64,000 bases of DNA from Arenibacter sp. F26102 (GTDB lineage Bacteria > Bacteroidota > Bacteroidia > Flavobacteriales > Flavobacteriaceae): positions 372,001 to 436,000 of the forward strand of contig NZ_JALKBC010000003.1 of assembly GCF_023015865.1 (NCBI RefSeq), given 5' to 3'. This document shows, piece by piece, positions 43,003-52,211 of this stretch. Numbering within the stretch: position 1 is the first letter of the stretch; every line of letters begins with the position of its first letter. The position numbers were made by a program, and so were the translations under genes. The notes beneath the pieces are model-generated. The model saw only the letters and a program-made list of their open reading frames with translations, was not told where the DNA came from and ran no database searches.

Positions 43003-43818
43003 ATGATTTTAAAAAAACAAGTCTATAAGGTAGACAAAAAGGTGAATCCGTTGATTGGGATCCTCCTGTTCTTCATCTCTATATTTTTACTCATTTTCAC
43101 CCTCCCTTTGGGTTTTATTTATGGTGTTTTTCATGGACTAATCCAAAAAGGCATAGTGGGACTGGGAGAGTATCTTCTAAAAATTGCCATATCCATAGAT
43201 CAATTGGGAAATGTTGGGATGCAGCATCTTTTAAACCTGGTCTGGATCAAGAAGGACGGTTATAAGTTTGGCAATCGGGACGAGACCATTTCCAGTGCCC
43301 TTGGCCGAAACCACAAGTTAGGGACACTCACCAAATTTGGGACAGCCATAGATCAACTTTTGGATTCTATTGATAAGAATCACTCCCTAAATTCCATTGA
43401 TTACTATATTGAGCCTTCGTCCGAAATCATAGATCAATTGGCATGGATCTTTATCGTGGACCAAAAGCTATTGGCCATTAGGCCTAAAGGAAAAAACAAC
43501 TATATGCTTCCGGTGGTACAAAAAGAACTAAAAGAGTCGGACGTAATGACTTTGTCCCGGGAAATCAAAAATGAACTGGGAATAATTTTAGAAATCTCTT
43601 CCTTTGAACATTTGGGGATTTTTGAAGCACGGGCCGACGGCAGGAAACCCAATATATTGGTCAGATCAACCTGTTATTCCTCCGAATATACAGGAGAACT
43701 TAACTTTGACCCGGAAGTAGGTGAAATTTTTTGGCTGAATTACAAGGACAGGGAAAGCGTATCCGAGGTTGATAAATTAATTTTTGATTTCCTTAAAGAT
43801 TCAGGCCGGTTGGCTTAA
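43003..43818 (+). CDS. membrane protein fused to a degenerate Nudix domain
   Basis: A 271-residue protein. Residues about 17-50 are a hydrophobic hairpin, followed by an amphipathic region DQLGNVGMQHLLN and GNRDETISSALGRN that resembles short membrane-associated proteins of unknown function in phages and plasmids (recollection, unverified). Residues about 135-265 look like a Nudix hydrolase fold; the Nudix box keeps REIKNELGI but lacks the leading Gly-x5-Glu and has Asn for one metal-binding Glu. Catalysis is therefore doubtful. I do not know the role. Confidence 0.6.
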   Translation: MILKKQVYKVDKKVNPLIGILLFFISIFLLIFTLPLGFIYGVFHGLIQKGIVGLGEYLLKIAISIDQLGNVGMQHLLNLVWIKKDGYKFGNRDETISSALGRNHKLGTLTKFGTAIDQLLDSIDKNHSLNSIDYYIEPSSEIIDQLAWIFIVDQKLLAIRPKGKNNYMLPVVQKELKESDVMTLSREIKNELGIILEISSFEHLGIFEARADGRKPNILVRSTCYSSEYTGELNFDPEVGEIFWLNYKDRESVSEVDKLIFDFLKDSGRLA

Positions 43819-43873
43819 TATTGTTCCAGTCCATAAATTTGAAGCTATTTTAACCCTATAATATAATTTACCC

Positions 43874-45361
43874 ATGCCAACCCTTTTTAAAAAACCATTT
43901 GTCCTACTGGCAATTCTAGTATTCCTGGGAAGTAATCTGCAATGCAAGCAAGCACAAAATCCACCCAATGTTCTGTTTATTGCCGTTGATGATCTACGAA
44001 CAGAATTGGGTGCTTATGGCCATCGGATTGTTCAATCGCCAAATATGGATGCTTTGGCGTCCGAAGGATCTGTTTTCATGAATCACTTTGTACAGGTCCC
44101 TACCTGCGGGGCGTCTAGATATGCGCTATTAACCGGTATGCGCCCAAGCAAGCCATTACATTTGAAGAACAGTGCTATTGAAATGGAAATATCCAATGCA
44201 AAGGAAAGTAATGTTCCGGAGACCTTTATCCATCACCTTAAACGGAATGGCTACTACACAGTTGGTATAGGCAAAATTAGTCACTCTTCCGACGGTTTGG
44301 TCTACGGTTATGAAGAACCGGTTTCCACAAAAAAAGAGCTGCCACATAGCTGGGACGAACTCTTGTTCAATCCAGGTAAATGGGGCACGGGTTGGAACGC
44401 CTTCTTTGCCTACGCAAACGGAGAAAATCGCCAAAGCCTAAAGAAACAGGTAAAGCCATATGAAGCAGGGGAAGTGAACGACAAGGGTTATCCAGATGGA
44501 CTTACCACCGAACTGGCCATTGCAAAACTCAGGGAACTAAAGGATAAGAAAAGCCCCTTTTTTATGGGAGTAGGATTTTTTAAGCCACATCTTCCGTTTA
44601 ATGCACCCAAAAAGTACTGGGACCTTTATGACAGGGAACAGATACCTGTTTCCCCAAATCCCAATATTCCAGAAAACATAAGCTTGAAAAGTTTACATGA
44701 AAGCGGCGAATTTAATGGATACGCCCTTGGCGATGAACATCCAAACCTATCAGAACCAGTTTCCATTGATTATGCAAAAAAGTTGGGACATGCCTATTTA
44801 GCTTCCATAAGTTATATAGATGCGCAAATAGGGATGATATGGGATGAACTAAAAGTATTGGGATTGGATAAAAATACCATTATCGTGATATGGGGGGACC
44901 ACGGTTGGCATCTGGGAGATCAGCGGGTTTGGGGAAAACATACCCTGTTTGAAAATGCCTTGAATAGTGCCTTGATCATAAGATCACCCTTTGAGGAACA
45001 TCAGAATAAAAAGGTAAAAACCATCTTAGAGACCGTGGACATTTATCCAACCATAATGGAAATGTGCCATATAGATATGAAACATAAAATAGACGGGGAA
45101 AGCTTTAGGGATAGTTTTATTGCCGATAAATCCAATACCGATCAGACAGCTTATAGTTATTTCAGAAATGGAATTTCGTTGAGAACGGATAGATACAGAT
45201 TAACCAAATACTTTAGAGAAGAGGAACCCACCGTGGAACTTTACGATCATGCTTCGGACCCTTACGAAACCAAAAATATATCCCATATTAACCAGGACAT
45301 CGTCCAGTCTCTTATGCCTTTGTTGGAAAAGGGAAATACGGGCCTATATAAAGGGAACTAA
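43874..45361 (+). CDS. sulfatase lipoprotein, iduronate-2-sulfatase-like
   Basis: A 495-residue lipoprotein (lipobox NLQC). The metal-binding start FIAVDDLRTELGAYG is typical of the iduronate-2-sulfatase group (S1_7-like). The active-site Cys78 is in CGASRYALLTG; Ala in the third position is tolerated by formylglycine-generating enzyme. GDHGWHLGDQ carries further metal and substrate ligands. It would act on sulfated uronic or fucose-type glycans in the periplasm. It lies 55 bases after the Nudix fusion gene and 144 before the glucokinase gene, without SusCD nearby. Confidence 0.9.
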   Translation: MPTLFKKPFVLLAILVFLGSNLQCKQAQNPPNVLFIAVDDLRTELGAYGHRIVQSPNMDALASEGSVFMNHFVQVPTCGASRYALLTGMRPSKPLHLKNSAIEMEISNAKESNVPETFIHHLKRNGYYTVGIGKISHSSDGLVYGYEEPVSTKKELPHSWDELLFNPGKWGTGWNAFFAYANGENRQSLKKQVKPYEAGEVNDKGYPDGLTTELAIAKLRELKDKKSPFFMGVGFFKPHLPFNAPKKYWDLYDREQIPVSPNPNIPENISLKSLHESGEFNGYALGDEHPNLSEPVSIDYAKKLGHAYLASISYIDAQIGMIWDELKVLGLDKNTIIVIWGDHGWHLGDQRVWGKHTLFENALNSALIIRSPFEEHQNKKVKTILETVDIYPTIMEMCHIDMKHKIDGESFRDSFIADKSNTDQTAYSYFRNGISLRTDRYRLTKYFREEEPTVELYDHASDPYETKNISHINQDIVQSLMPLLEKGNTGLYKGN

Positions 45362-45505
45362 AGAATTAATAAGAACCAAGATGACCAAAGTTGCAATTGT
45401 GTTAGCAAAGCTCATCAGGACTACAAAAGTCTGTCCGAGAGGTATGCATACTACAACTCCCAAAAGTTTTTTGTTACTTTGTTTACAAATATTTTAATAT
45501 AATAC

Positions 45506-46258
45506 ATGGAAATCCTAGGAATAGATGTCGGTGGCTCGGGCATAAAAGGAGCTTTAGTGAATATGGAAACTGGTGAAATGATAACGGAGCGGTTTAGGAT
45601 ACCCACTCCAAAATCTAGAAAACCAAAACCCATGGCCGAAGTTGTAGCCAAAATCGTAAAACATTTTGACTATAGCGGACCTATAGGCTGTGGATTTCCT
45701 ACCGTTATAAAAAATGGCATCTGCAAAACTCCGGGAAATTTACATAAAAAATGGGCCGGTGTTAATGTTAATGAATTGTTCAGCGAAGCTACAGGATTGC
45801 CTGTTACCGTGGTAAACGATGCCGATGCCGCAGGATACGCATCCATGAATTTTGGTGTAGGCCGGGGCAAGGATGGCCTTGTACTGATGATCACTATAGG
45901 AACAGGATTGGGTAGCGGTGCCTTTTACAACGGAGAGTTGATCCCAAATTTTGAATTGGGACAGATTCCGTATAAAAAATATGATAAAATAGAACTATGG
46001 GCCGCAGCTTCCGCCAAGGAAAGGGAAGAACTCAGCTATAAGAAATGGGGCAAGCGATTTAACGTCTTTTTGGAGTTGGTTGAATTGATCGTGTCTCCCG
46101 ATCTAATTATTTTAGGTGGAGGAACCTCCAAAGACTGGGACGAATTTAAGGACTACATAAGTATTGAAACTCCTGTGATTCCAGCTGAATTACAAAATCA
46201 CGCCGGCATTATTGGTGCAGCAGCGGCGGCCTATAATAAAAAGGGAGTTTTACATTAA
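45506..46258 (+). CDS. ppgK: polyphosphate glucokinase (ROK family)
   Basis: A 250-residue sugar kinase. IDVGGSGIKGALV is the phosphate-1 loop, NDADAAGYA holds the catalytic Asp, and TIGTGLGSGAF is phosphate-2. The short length, GCGFPTVI and NLHKKW match the polyphosphate/ATP glucokinases (PPGK) rather than longer ROK repressors. The ROK cysteine zinc motif is absent, as expected for PPGK. It phosphorylates glucose to glucose 6-phosphate in the cytoplasm. It ends in a strong shared terminator. Confidence 0.87.
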   Translation: MEILGIDVGGSGIKGALVNMETGEMITERFRIPTPKSRKPKPMAEVVAKIVKHFDYSGPIGCGFPTVIKNGICKTPGNLHKKWAGVNVNELFSEATGLPVTVVNDADAAGYASMNFGVGRGKDGLVLMITIGTGLGSGAFYNGELIPNFELGQIPYKKYDKIELWAAASAKEREELSYKKWGKRFNVFLELVELIVSPDLIILGGGTSKDWDEFKDYISIETPVIPAELQNHAGIIGAAAAAYNKKGVLH

Positions 46259-46338
46259 AGAAAGCTAGCTGTACTTCATAATATCTTTACCAGCCAACAA
46301 AACCAGGGCACAATGTAATGTCCGAACATAAGCAAAAC

Positions 46339-46377
46339 AAAAGAGGTGATTTTCCAACTTTGAAAATCACCTCTTTT
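46339..46377. terminator. bidirectional terminator
   Basis: A perfect 16-bp stem, AAAAGAGGTGATTTTC paired with its complement, around a 7-base loop, with T-rich sequence on both sides. It serves the converging glucokinase and lipoprotein genes. Confidence 0.92.
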
Positions 46378-46389
46378 ATATTATATTCA

Positions 46390-47298
46390 TTACAGACCTT
46401 CCAAGAGCATTCCTCCTTCTGGACGTTCAAAAAAACCTTCCTCCAACTGACTTTGGTACTCTATATCGCTCAATTCAATAGTGGTGATAGGCTCACCTTT
46501 TGGTTGACCATCCTCCGTAGACCAATAAGTATTGAATTTTAAAGGAAAATTTATACCGTTAACCGTAGTTCGACTAACCAAATCCATAATTTTTTCAGGA
46601 TTATTTCCTCCATCTGGAAAATACCCTGGATAGGAAACTATGTACCGAAGTGCTGATAAAAGGTGCGTTTTGGCATCCAAATACAATATATAATAATCGT
46701 CCGGAGCATCACCAGTCCCTGAATCGAATGTTACCTTCACCACATCCTGTAGTGTATCCTTATAGTTTACTTGAGGCAACAACTCCAAATTAACACCTTC
46801 CCCGTCCAACACCAAAGGCTGTGCGGCAAGATACAAAGGGGTCAAGGCCCAAAAGCGCAAATTATATTTAAAAGTGGTACTGTCCTTGGAAGTTACCCAA
46901 GCATTTTCTCCATCCCATCCATAAATTGCGGTACTGTCCGTAACACTGTGGTGTCTGGCTTTATTGCTCCATGTATCAATAGTCTGATACGTATCCCTGG
47001 GCACAGAGCCATCCAAGGGTTGATAATTGAATCTAAAGGACAAATAGCCATTGCTATACCATTTATTTAATCCTCCCATGGCTTCCATGGCATCCCAAAC
47101 CACTTTTCCCGCTTCTGACCCATCAAGTCTCTTTTTTGCCTTTTCAACCCTATTATTTACCCAAGAAATTGGAATAGAACCAGAATTGGTTTCTCCAACC
47201 ACTTCGGTCCCGGCAACCTCCTGCTTTGGCTTTGTGGTTTCCTTACAAGATATCAAGGAGCTACATATTACTACTGCATAAATAAGCGTATACTTCAT
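46390..47298 (-). CDS. flavobacterial lipoprotein, DUF6503-like
   Basis: A 302-residue lipoprotein (lipobox SLISC). The mature part starts with a low-complexity linker, then AKKRLDGSEAGKVVWDAMEAMGGLNKW style sequence (key parts: AMEAMGGLNKWY, DTYQTIDTWSNKARH) and beta-rich segments such as YLDAKTHLLSALRYIVSYPG. This is the pattern of the LolA/LppX-like lipoproteins annotated as DUF6503 in flavobacteria; the family name is from memory. A role in carrying a lipid or reporting on a substrate is possible. It is transcribed alone and shares a terminator with ppgK. Confidence 0.65.
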   Translation of the reverse strand: MKYTLIYAVVICSSLISCKETTKPKQEVAGTEVVGETNSGSIPISWVNNRVEKAKKRLDGSEAGKVVWDAMEAMGGLNKWYSNGYLSFRFNYQPLDGSVPRDTYQTIDTWSNKARHHSVTDSTAIYGWDGENAWVTSKDSTTFKYNLRFWALTPLYLAAQPLVLDGEGVNLELLPQVNYKDTLQDVVKVTFDSGTGDAPDDYYILYLDAKTHLLSALRYIVSYPGYFPDGGNNPEKIMDLVSRTTVNGINFPLKFNTYWSTEDGQPKGEPITTIELSDIEYQSQLEEGFFERPEGGMLLEGL

Positions 47299-47337
47299 AT
47301 TTAAAATTGTGTTTTACTATTACTAATCCCGTAAGGA

Positions 47338-48126
47338 TTAAACGGCCTTATGGCCTATACTTGCTTTTTTTCGGTCCTCATAATTCTTTGCCACTATTTT
47401 ATCAAATTCTTGAGGGGCTTCAAAATTCATGATATTTTCCTTCAGTCGCTCCTCACCTCCAAAAATTACATGTAATTCCTTATTTAATAATCCTTCTATT
47501 GTGCGCTGGGCCACAAATTCTGGAGAATCCATTGTTCTACCTTTAAATTTCTCCATCATATCCGTATCCGTGGCGGTTGGAAAAGAGCAGGTAACACTTA
47601 TGTTAAACGGAGCAAGTTCCCTTCGCATGGCGTCCGAAAATTGGCGTACGGCCGCCTTAGTACTTCCATAGGCCGCATAGAACGGCATGCCCAAGAGACC
47701 CAAACCTGAAGATATATTTAAAATAGCAGCTTCTTGGGATGCTTTTAAAAGTGGTATGCAATATTTAGTAAGCAAAAGCACCGCAGTAATATTTACCGCT
47801 ACTTGATCATAAAGGTCTTCATCCTGTATATCCTCCAAAGGACCAGCAGATACTATACCGGCATTATTGATTAGGATATCCAAATGCCCCCATTTGTCTT
47901 CTATATTCGCCGCAGCCTCCCGTAAAACTTCTATGTCTCCCACATCGCCAACAATGCGTATAAACTTGACGTCTTCAAATTCTTGGGATAATTGTTTCAA
48001 ATTTTGTTTATCACGCGCTATTACGGCAATATGGCGTACACCACCTTTTACCAATTCCTGTACAATACACTTCCCAATACCTCTAGTACCGCCTGTGATG
48101 AGTACATTTTTTCCTTCTAGTTGCAT
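47338..48126 (-). CDS. SDR family oxidoreductase
   Basis: A 262-residue classical SDR with TGGTRGIGK (residues 11-19), NNAGIVSAG, Ser in NISSGLGLLG and Tyr-Lys in YGSTK. It is not close to the alginate SDRs: the C-terminal region (FGGEERLKENIMN) differs and the FHDT loop is missing. It is nearer to the general DltE/acyl-chain-type dehydrogenases. It lies 39 bases upstream of the DUF6503-like gene on the same strand and could be co-transcribed. The substrate is unknown. Confidence 0.87.
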   Translation of the reverse strand: MQLEGKNVLITGGTRGIGKCIVQELVKGGVRHIAVIARDKQNLKQLSQEFEDVKFIRIVGDVGDIEVLREAAANIEDKWGHLDILINNAGIVSAGPLEDIQDEDLYDQVAVNITAVLLLTKYCIPLLKASQEAAILNISSGLGLLGMPFYAAYGSTKAAVRQFSDAMRRELAPFNISVTCSFPTATDTDMMEKFKGRTMDSPEFVAQRTIEGLLNKELHVIFGGEERLKENIMNFEAPQEFDKIVAKNYEDRKKASIGHKAV

Positions 48127-48351
48127 ATTTTATATATTTGGTTAGGCCGAATTATGTTGTAATTCAACTTTAAATTAGCCAAAATTCACAACCGAAGCGA
48201 AGAAAAATAGACTTAGTTCAAATTATTAAGAAAGTAGGAAAATGAAGCCCAAATTTTTAGCGATTTCTTAATCCATAAGGTTAAATTGACAATTTTCCTG
48301 ACCGGTTTTACCAAGCCTCACTAGTTTGAATGGAGCTAAAAAATCTATGGC

Positions 48352-48378
48352 AAAAAAAAGCCACCTACAAAGGTGGCT
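48352..48378 (-). terminator. second terminator behind typA
   Basis: AGCCACCT and AGGTGGCT arms with a short loop; on the minus strand the stem is followed by a run of eight T. Confidence 0.8.
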
Positions 48379-48398
48379 CATGGATATTTTAATAGAAC

Positions 48399-48427
48399 AA
48401 AAAAGCCCCTTTAAAAGGGACTTTTAT
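48399..48427 (-). terminator. first terminator behind typA
   Basis: AAAAG-CCCCTTT and AAAGGG-CTTTT style arms directly after the typA stop; on the minus strand it ends in TTTTTT. Together with the next hairpin it forms a tandem terminator. Confidence 0.75.
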
Positions 48428-48429
48428 AT

Positions 48430-50229
48430 TTATGCTATTTTATTACGCTTACGATCGTTTTCCGTTAAATGTATTTTCCTTAAACGGATATGTTTTGGAG
48501 TTACCTCCACATATTCATCTTTTTGAATATATTCCAAAGCTTCCTCCAATGAAAACTTAATGGCCGGAACAATTTTGGCTTTATCATCCGCCCCTGAGGA
48601 ACGAACGTTGGACAATTTCTTGGTTTTGGTAATGTTAACGGTCATATCGTCACCTCTGGAGTTTTCTCCAATTACCTGACCTTCGTAGATATCCTCTCCC
48701 GGATCAACAAAAAACTTACCTCTATCCTGTAATTTATCTATTGAGTAAGGAATAGACTTTCCTGTTTCCATAGACACCAAGGAACCATTTTGTCTTTGTG
48801 GTATATCCCCTTTCATGGGCTGATATTCCAAAAATCGGTGAGACATTATGGCCTCACCCGCAGTAGCTGTCAATAATTGGTTTCTTAGGCCAATAATACC
48901 ACGTGAAGGGATTAAAAATTCACAAATCATTCTATTTCCCTTGGCCTCCATGCTGGTCATCTCCCCTTTTCGGATAGAAACCATTTCTACTGCCCTACCT
49001 GAAACTTCTTCAGGTAAATCTATGGTCAATTGCTCAATAGGCTCACATTTCACCCCATCAACCTCCTTAATGATTACCTGTGGCTGCCCAATTTGTAATT
49101 CATAGCCTTCCCTTCTCATAGTTTCAATTAAAACTGAAAGGTGCAATACTCCACGACCAAAAACTAAAAACTTATCGGCACTATCGGTTTCATTTACCCT
49201 TAATGCCAAATTCTTTTCCAATTCCCTTTTTAGACGGTCATTGATATGTCTGGAAGTTACAAATTTACCATCCTTTCCAAAAAATGGACTATCGTTAATG
49301 GTAAACAACATACTCATAGTTGGTTCATCTATAGCAATAGTCTTTAATTGCTCAGGGTTTTCAATATCAGCAACAGTGTCACCAATTTCGAAGCCTTCTA
49401 TACCTACCAAAGCACAAATGTCTCCGGTGGCAACCTCTTGAACCTTTAATCGGCCCATTCCTTCGAAGGTATATAGTTCTTTAATTTTCGACTTTACAAT
49501 ACTTCCGTTCCTTTTTACCAAAGAGACTTGTTGACCTTCTTTCAAGGTTCCTCTTTGCAATCTACCAATAGCGATCCTACCGGTAAAAGAAGAGAAATCC
49601 AAAGAAGTGATCAACATTTGCGTATTCCCTTCCTTAGGTTCAAAAGTAGGAATATGCTCAATAACCATATCCAACAACGGCTCAATGTTCTCGGTCTGGT
49701 TTTTCCAATCATCACTCATCCAATTGTTCTTTGCAGAACCGTATACGGTTGGAAAGTCCAATTGCCATTCTTCTGCTCCAAGTTCGAACATTAGATCAAA
49801 AACTTTCTCATGTACTTCCTCTGGAGTACAGTTTTCCTTGTCTACCTTGTTAATAACAACACAGGGCTTTAGACCTAGATCTATTGCCTTTTGAAGTACA
49901 AAACGAGTTTGCGGCATAGGACCTTCAAAGGCATCCACCAACAAAAGAACACCATCAGCCATGTTAAGAACACGCTCCACTTCACCACCGAAATCGGCGT
50001 GACCAGGGGTATCGATAATGTTGATCTTGGTATCCTTGTAAACTACGGAAACGTTCTTTGAGGTAATAGTAATACCTCTTTCACGCTCCAAGTCATTATT
50101 GTCCAAAATTAGGTCACCAGTATTCTGATTTTCCCTAAATAGTTGACAGTGATACATTATTTTATCTACCAAGGTGGTTTTACCGTGGTCAACGTGGGCT
50201 ATAATAGCTATGTTTTTTGTTACTCCCAT
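48430..50229 (-). CDS. typA: translational GTPase TypA/BipA
   Basis: A 599-residue ribosome-associated GTPase of full family length. G1 [10 protein letters not shown]2 region RERGITI, G3 [12 protein letters not shown] and G4 NKVD are intact. The EF-G-like domains follow, and the BipA-specific C-terminal domain ([18 protein letters not shown] shortened here, and RSSGADDK) is present. It assists ribosome assembly and stress adaptation. It has a good promoter (50271 region) and tandem terminators. Confidence 0.97.
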   Translation of the reverse strand: MGVTKNIAIIAHVDHGKTTLVDKIMYHCQLFRENQNTGDLILDNNDLERERGITITSKNVSVVYKDTKINIIDTPGHADFGGEVERVLNMADGVLLLVDAFEGPMPQTRFVLQKAIDLGLKPCVVINKVDKENCTPEEVHEKVFDLMFELGAEEWQLDFPTVYGSAKNNWMSDDWKNQTENIEPLLDMVIEHIPTFEPKEGNTQMLITSLDFSSFTGRIAIGRLQRGTLKEGQQVSLVKRNGSIVKSKIKELYTFEGMGRLKVQEVATGDICALVGIEGFEIGDTVADIENPEQLKTIAIDEPTMSMLFTINDSPFFGKDGKFVTSRHINDRLKRELEKNLALRVNETDSADKFLVFGRGVLHLSVLIETMRREGYELQIGQPQVIIKEVDGVKCEPIEQLTIDLPEEVSGRAVEMVSIRKGEMTSMEAKGNRMICEFLIPSRGIIGLRNQLLTATAGEAIMSHRFLEYQPMKGDIPQRQNGSLVSMETGKSIPYSIDKLQDRGKFFVDPGEDIYEGQVIGENSRGDDMTVNITKTKKLSNVRSSGADDKAKIVPAIKFSLEEALEYIQKDEYVEVTPKHIRLRKIHLTENDRKRNKIA

Positions 50230-50270
50230 AATATGATTTTATACGCATCTAAGCACCCTAAATGCGGGCG

Positions 50271-50303
50271 CAAAGATACTCATTTTTTTTACGCTAACTA
50301 CAA
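50271..50303 (-). promoter_or_regulatory. typA promoter
   Basis: On the minus strand TTG (50303-50301), a 22-base spacer and TATCTTTG (50278-50271), a good Bacteroidetes promoter about 42 bases upstream of the start codon. Confidence 0.75.
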
Positions 50304-50428
50304 AAGCCCAATTTTTCTTATCTTATTGATATTGAAGTAGTTTTACAAAGCTTGGGATAATCCTCTTTAAATTCGGAAAAGTCGTACTAACCCTCCAAAT
50401 TGAAACCCTACTTTTTTTCTATATTGAT

Positions 50429-50914
50429 TTATTGCTCATCTGCAGAAGGTCCATAAGTAGCAGGAACCGACTGATTCAACAACCGAAGGCATACACCCAA
50501 TTGAGCCCTATGATGTGGAAATTGATTTAATACCATCCCCCTTAGCACTTGGTACTTGGGCATTTCCATCACAGTCTGCCCTCCTTGAATCATTTTCCAT
50601 TTCCTATCATATTCACTATTGGCTACTTTTAGCGAATCTGCCGCTTCCTTTGCAGCCGATTTCAGGGTTTCAACCATTTCGTCCACATTGTCATTAATTG
50701 GAGGTTTGTATTCATCCATTATCATCTCATCTTGCGACATAGTACCTACCACCCAACTAGGCAATTCGGCCAAATGACTGCCCAATTGCTTAATGGACAT
50801 GGATTTAGGGTGTGGGCGCCAGTCCAATTTATCCTTAGGAATGCGTCTTAAGAACTTCTCTGTAAGGGCTACTTCGTGTTCCAATTCCGGAATAAGTAAT
50901 TTTTGAATTTCCAT
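50429..50914 (-). CDS. DinB-family protein
   Basis: A 161-residue four-helix protein of the DinB/YfiT fold. The metal-binding histidines are in LGSHLAELPSW (near 46) and PHHRAQLG (near 134), and RPHPKSMS is conserved in the group. Members include thiol S-transferases with bacillithiol or mycothiol. The substrate is unknown. It is transcribed divergently from kdsA. Confidence 0.88.
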   Translation of the reverse strand: MEIQKLLIPELEHEVALTEKFLRRIPKDKLDWRPHPKSMSIKQLGSHLAELPSWVVGTMSQDEMIMDEYKPPINDNVDEMVETLKSAAKEAADSLKVANSEYDRKWKMIQGGQTVMEMPKYQVLRGMVLNQFPHHRAQLGVCLRLLNQSVPATYGPSADEQ

Positions 50915-51068
50915 GATGTCCTGTTTTTTGATTAACCCTTTAATTTACAACAATTATCCCGTTATATTGTCATCCAAGTTCCTAGATAACCTAGAATTAT
51001 CACAAATTTAACCTACTTCCAAAACACCTTTAGAATGGTCAATGAATAATTTGCTGCCTTCAAATTCC

Positions 51069-51076
51069 TATCTTTG
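51069..51076 (+). promoter_or_regulatory. -7 box of kdsA
   Basis: TATCTTTG fits TAnnTTTG, 18 bases before the ATG; a TTG at 51051 is 15 bases upstream. It implies a very short leader. Confidence 0.55.
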
Positions 51077-51093
51077 CCCCAAAATTAAGATCG

Positions 51094-51912
51094 ATGAATC
51101 TAGAACTGATACCTCAACTTAAATATACCAAAAGCAATAACTTTTTTCTACTCTGTGGCCCCTGTGCCATTGAAGGGGAAGAAATGGCAATGCGAATTGC
51201 GGAAAAAGTAGTTTCCATTACCGATAAATTGAATATTCCCTACGTTTTTAAGGGAAGTTTTAAAAAGGCCAACCGCAGCCGTGTGGACTCCTTTACCGGT
51301 ATTGGGGATGAAAAGGCCCTAAAAATTCTTAGAAAAGTATCCGAAACTTTTAAGGTACCTACCATTACGGATATTCATGAAATTTCTGATGCCCATATGG
51401 CCGCAGAATATGTAGATATCCTGCAAATACCTGCATTTTTGGTTCGTCAGACCGACTTAGTTGTTGCGGCAGCGGAAACCGGAAAAGTGATCAATCTAAA
51501 AAAGGGACAGTTCATGAGCCCGGAAAGCATGAAGCACGCAGTACAAAAAGTACTTGATTCCAATAACGAACAAGTTATGGTAACCGATAGAGGCACTATG
51601 TTTGGCTACCAGGATATGATTGTGGATTTCCGTGGCATCCCGACTATGAAGCAGTATGCACCAGTGGTATTGGATGTAACCCACTCCCTACAACAACCCA
51701 ATCAGTCTTCCGGAGTTACGGGCGGAAGACCTGATATGATAGAGACCATATCACGAGCAGGTATTGTTACTGGTGCCGACGGTATTTTTATGGAGACCCA
51801 TTTTGACCCTGCCAATGCCAAAAGTGACGGTGCCAATATGCTGCATCTGGATCATCTTGAAAAATTATTGACCAATTTGGTAGCGATACGCAAAACGGTA
51901 AATTCCCTTTAA
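51094..51912 (+). CDS. kdsA: 3-deoxy-8-phosphooctulonate (KDO-8-P) synthase
   Basis: A 272-residue DAHP-synthase-I-fold enzyme. GPCAIEGEE, FKGSFKKANRSR and TDIHEISD are the phosphoenolpyruvate and arabinose-5-phosphate binding motifs, and QPNQSSGVTGG is the KdsA-type loop. It joins arabinose 5-phosphate and phosphoenolpyruvate on the way to Kdo of lipopolysaccharide. Asn in KKANRSR marks the metal-independent class. It is transcribed alone. Confidence 0.96.
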   Translation: MNLELIPQLKYTKSNNFFLLCGPCAIEGEEMAMRIAEKVVSITDKLNIPYVFKGSFKKANRSRVDSFTGIGDEKALKILRKVSETFKVPTITDIHEISDAHMAAEYVDILQIPAFLVRQTDLVVAAAETGKVINLKKGQFMSPESMKHAVQKVLDSNNEQVMVTDRGTMFGYQDMIVDFRGIPTMKQYAPVVLDVTHSLQQPNQSSGVTGGRPDMIETISRAGIVTGADGIFMETHFDPANAKSDGANMLHLDHLEKLLTNLVAIRKTVNSL

Positions 51913-52211
51913 CTACAATAAGACTCTTTAAAGGTTTTATCGGAATATTTATTGAATGCAGCAGGAGAATATCCGGCATTTTTTTTATAGATCTGATGTA
52001 ATATAGAAAAGGCAACTTAAAGATTTTAAACAAAAAATATATCTCCTTTCCATAATCCATACTAATCAACTAGGGGCTCCTGAACATATATTTTATATTC
52101 TTACAGGGCATTTAGTTGGCATTTGTGCGTTAAAAACATAAATTTGACCCAACTGTAATGTCAATAAAAAATTTATACAGGCATAATTAATGTTCACCCT
52201 AACCCATACTT
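51913..52211. other. intergenic region with sulfatase promoter
   Basis: About 300 bases. The last 100 hold the promoter described next; the first 200 are AT-rich with no hairpin strong enough to call as the kdsA terminator. Confidence 0.45.
52116..52146 (+). promoter_or_regulatory. promoter of the third sulfatase gene
   Basis: TTG at 52116, a 20-base spacer and TAAATTTG at 52139-52146 form a strong Bacteroidetes promoter about 65 bases upstream of the ATG. Confidence 0.7.

Larger units (their letters stand above)
48127..48429. other. intergenic region with two hairpins
   Basis: About 300 bases downstream of typA on the minus strand and upstream of the SDR gene. The last 80 bases hold two terminator-like hairpins, listed separately; the rest is AT-rich without clear signals. 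Confidence 0.5.
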
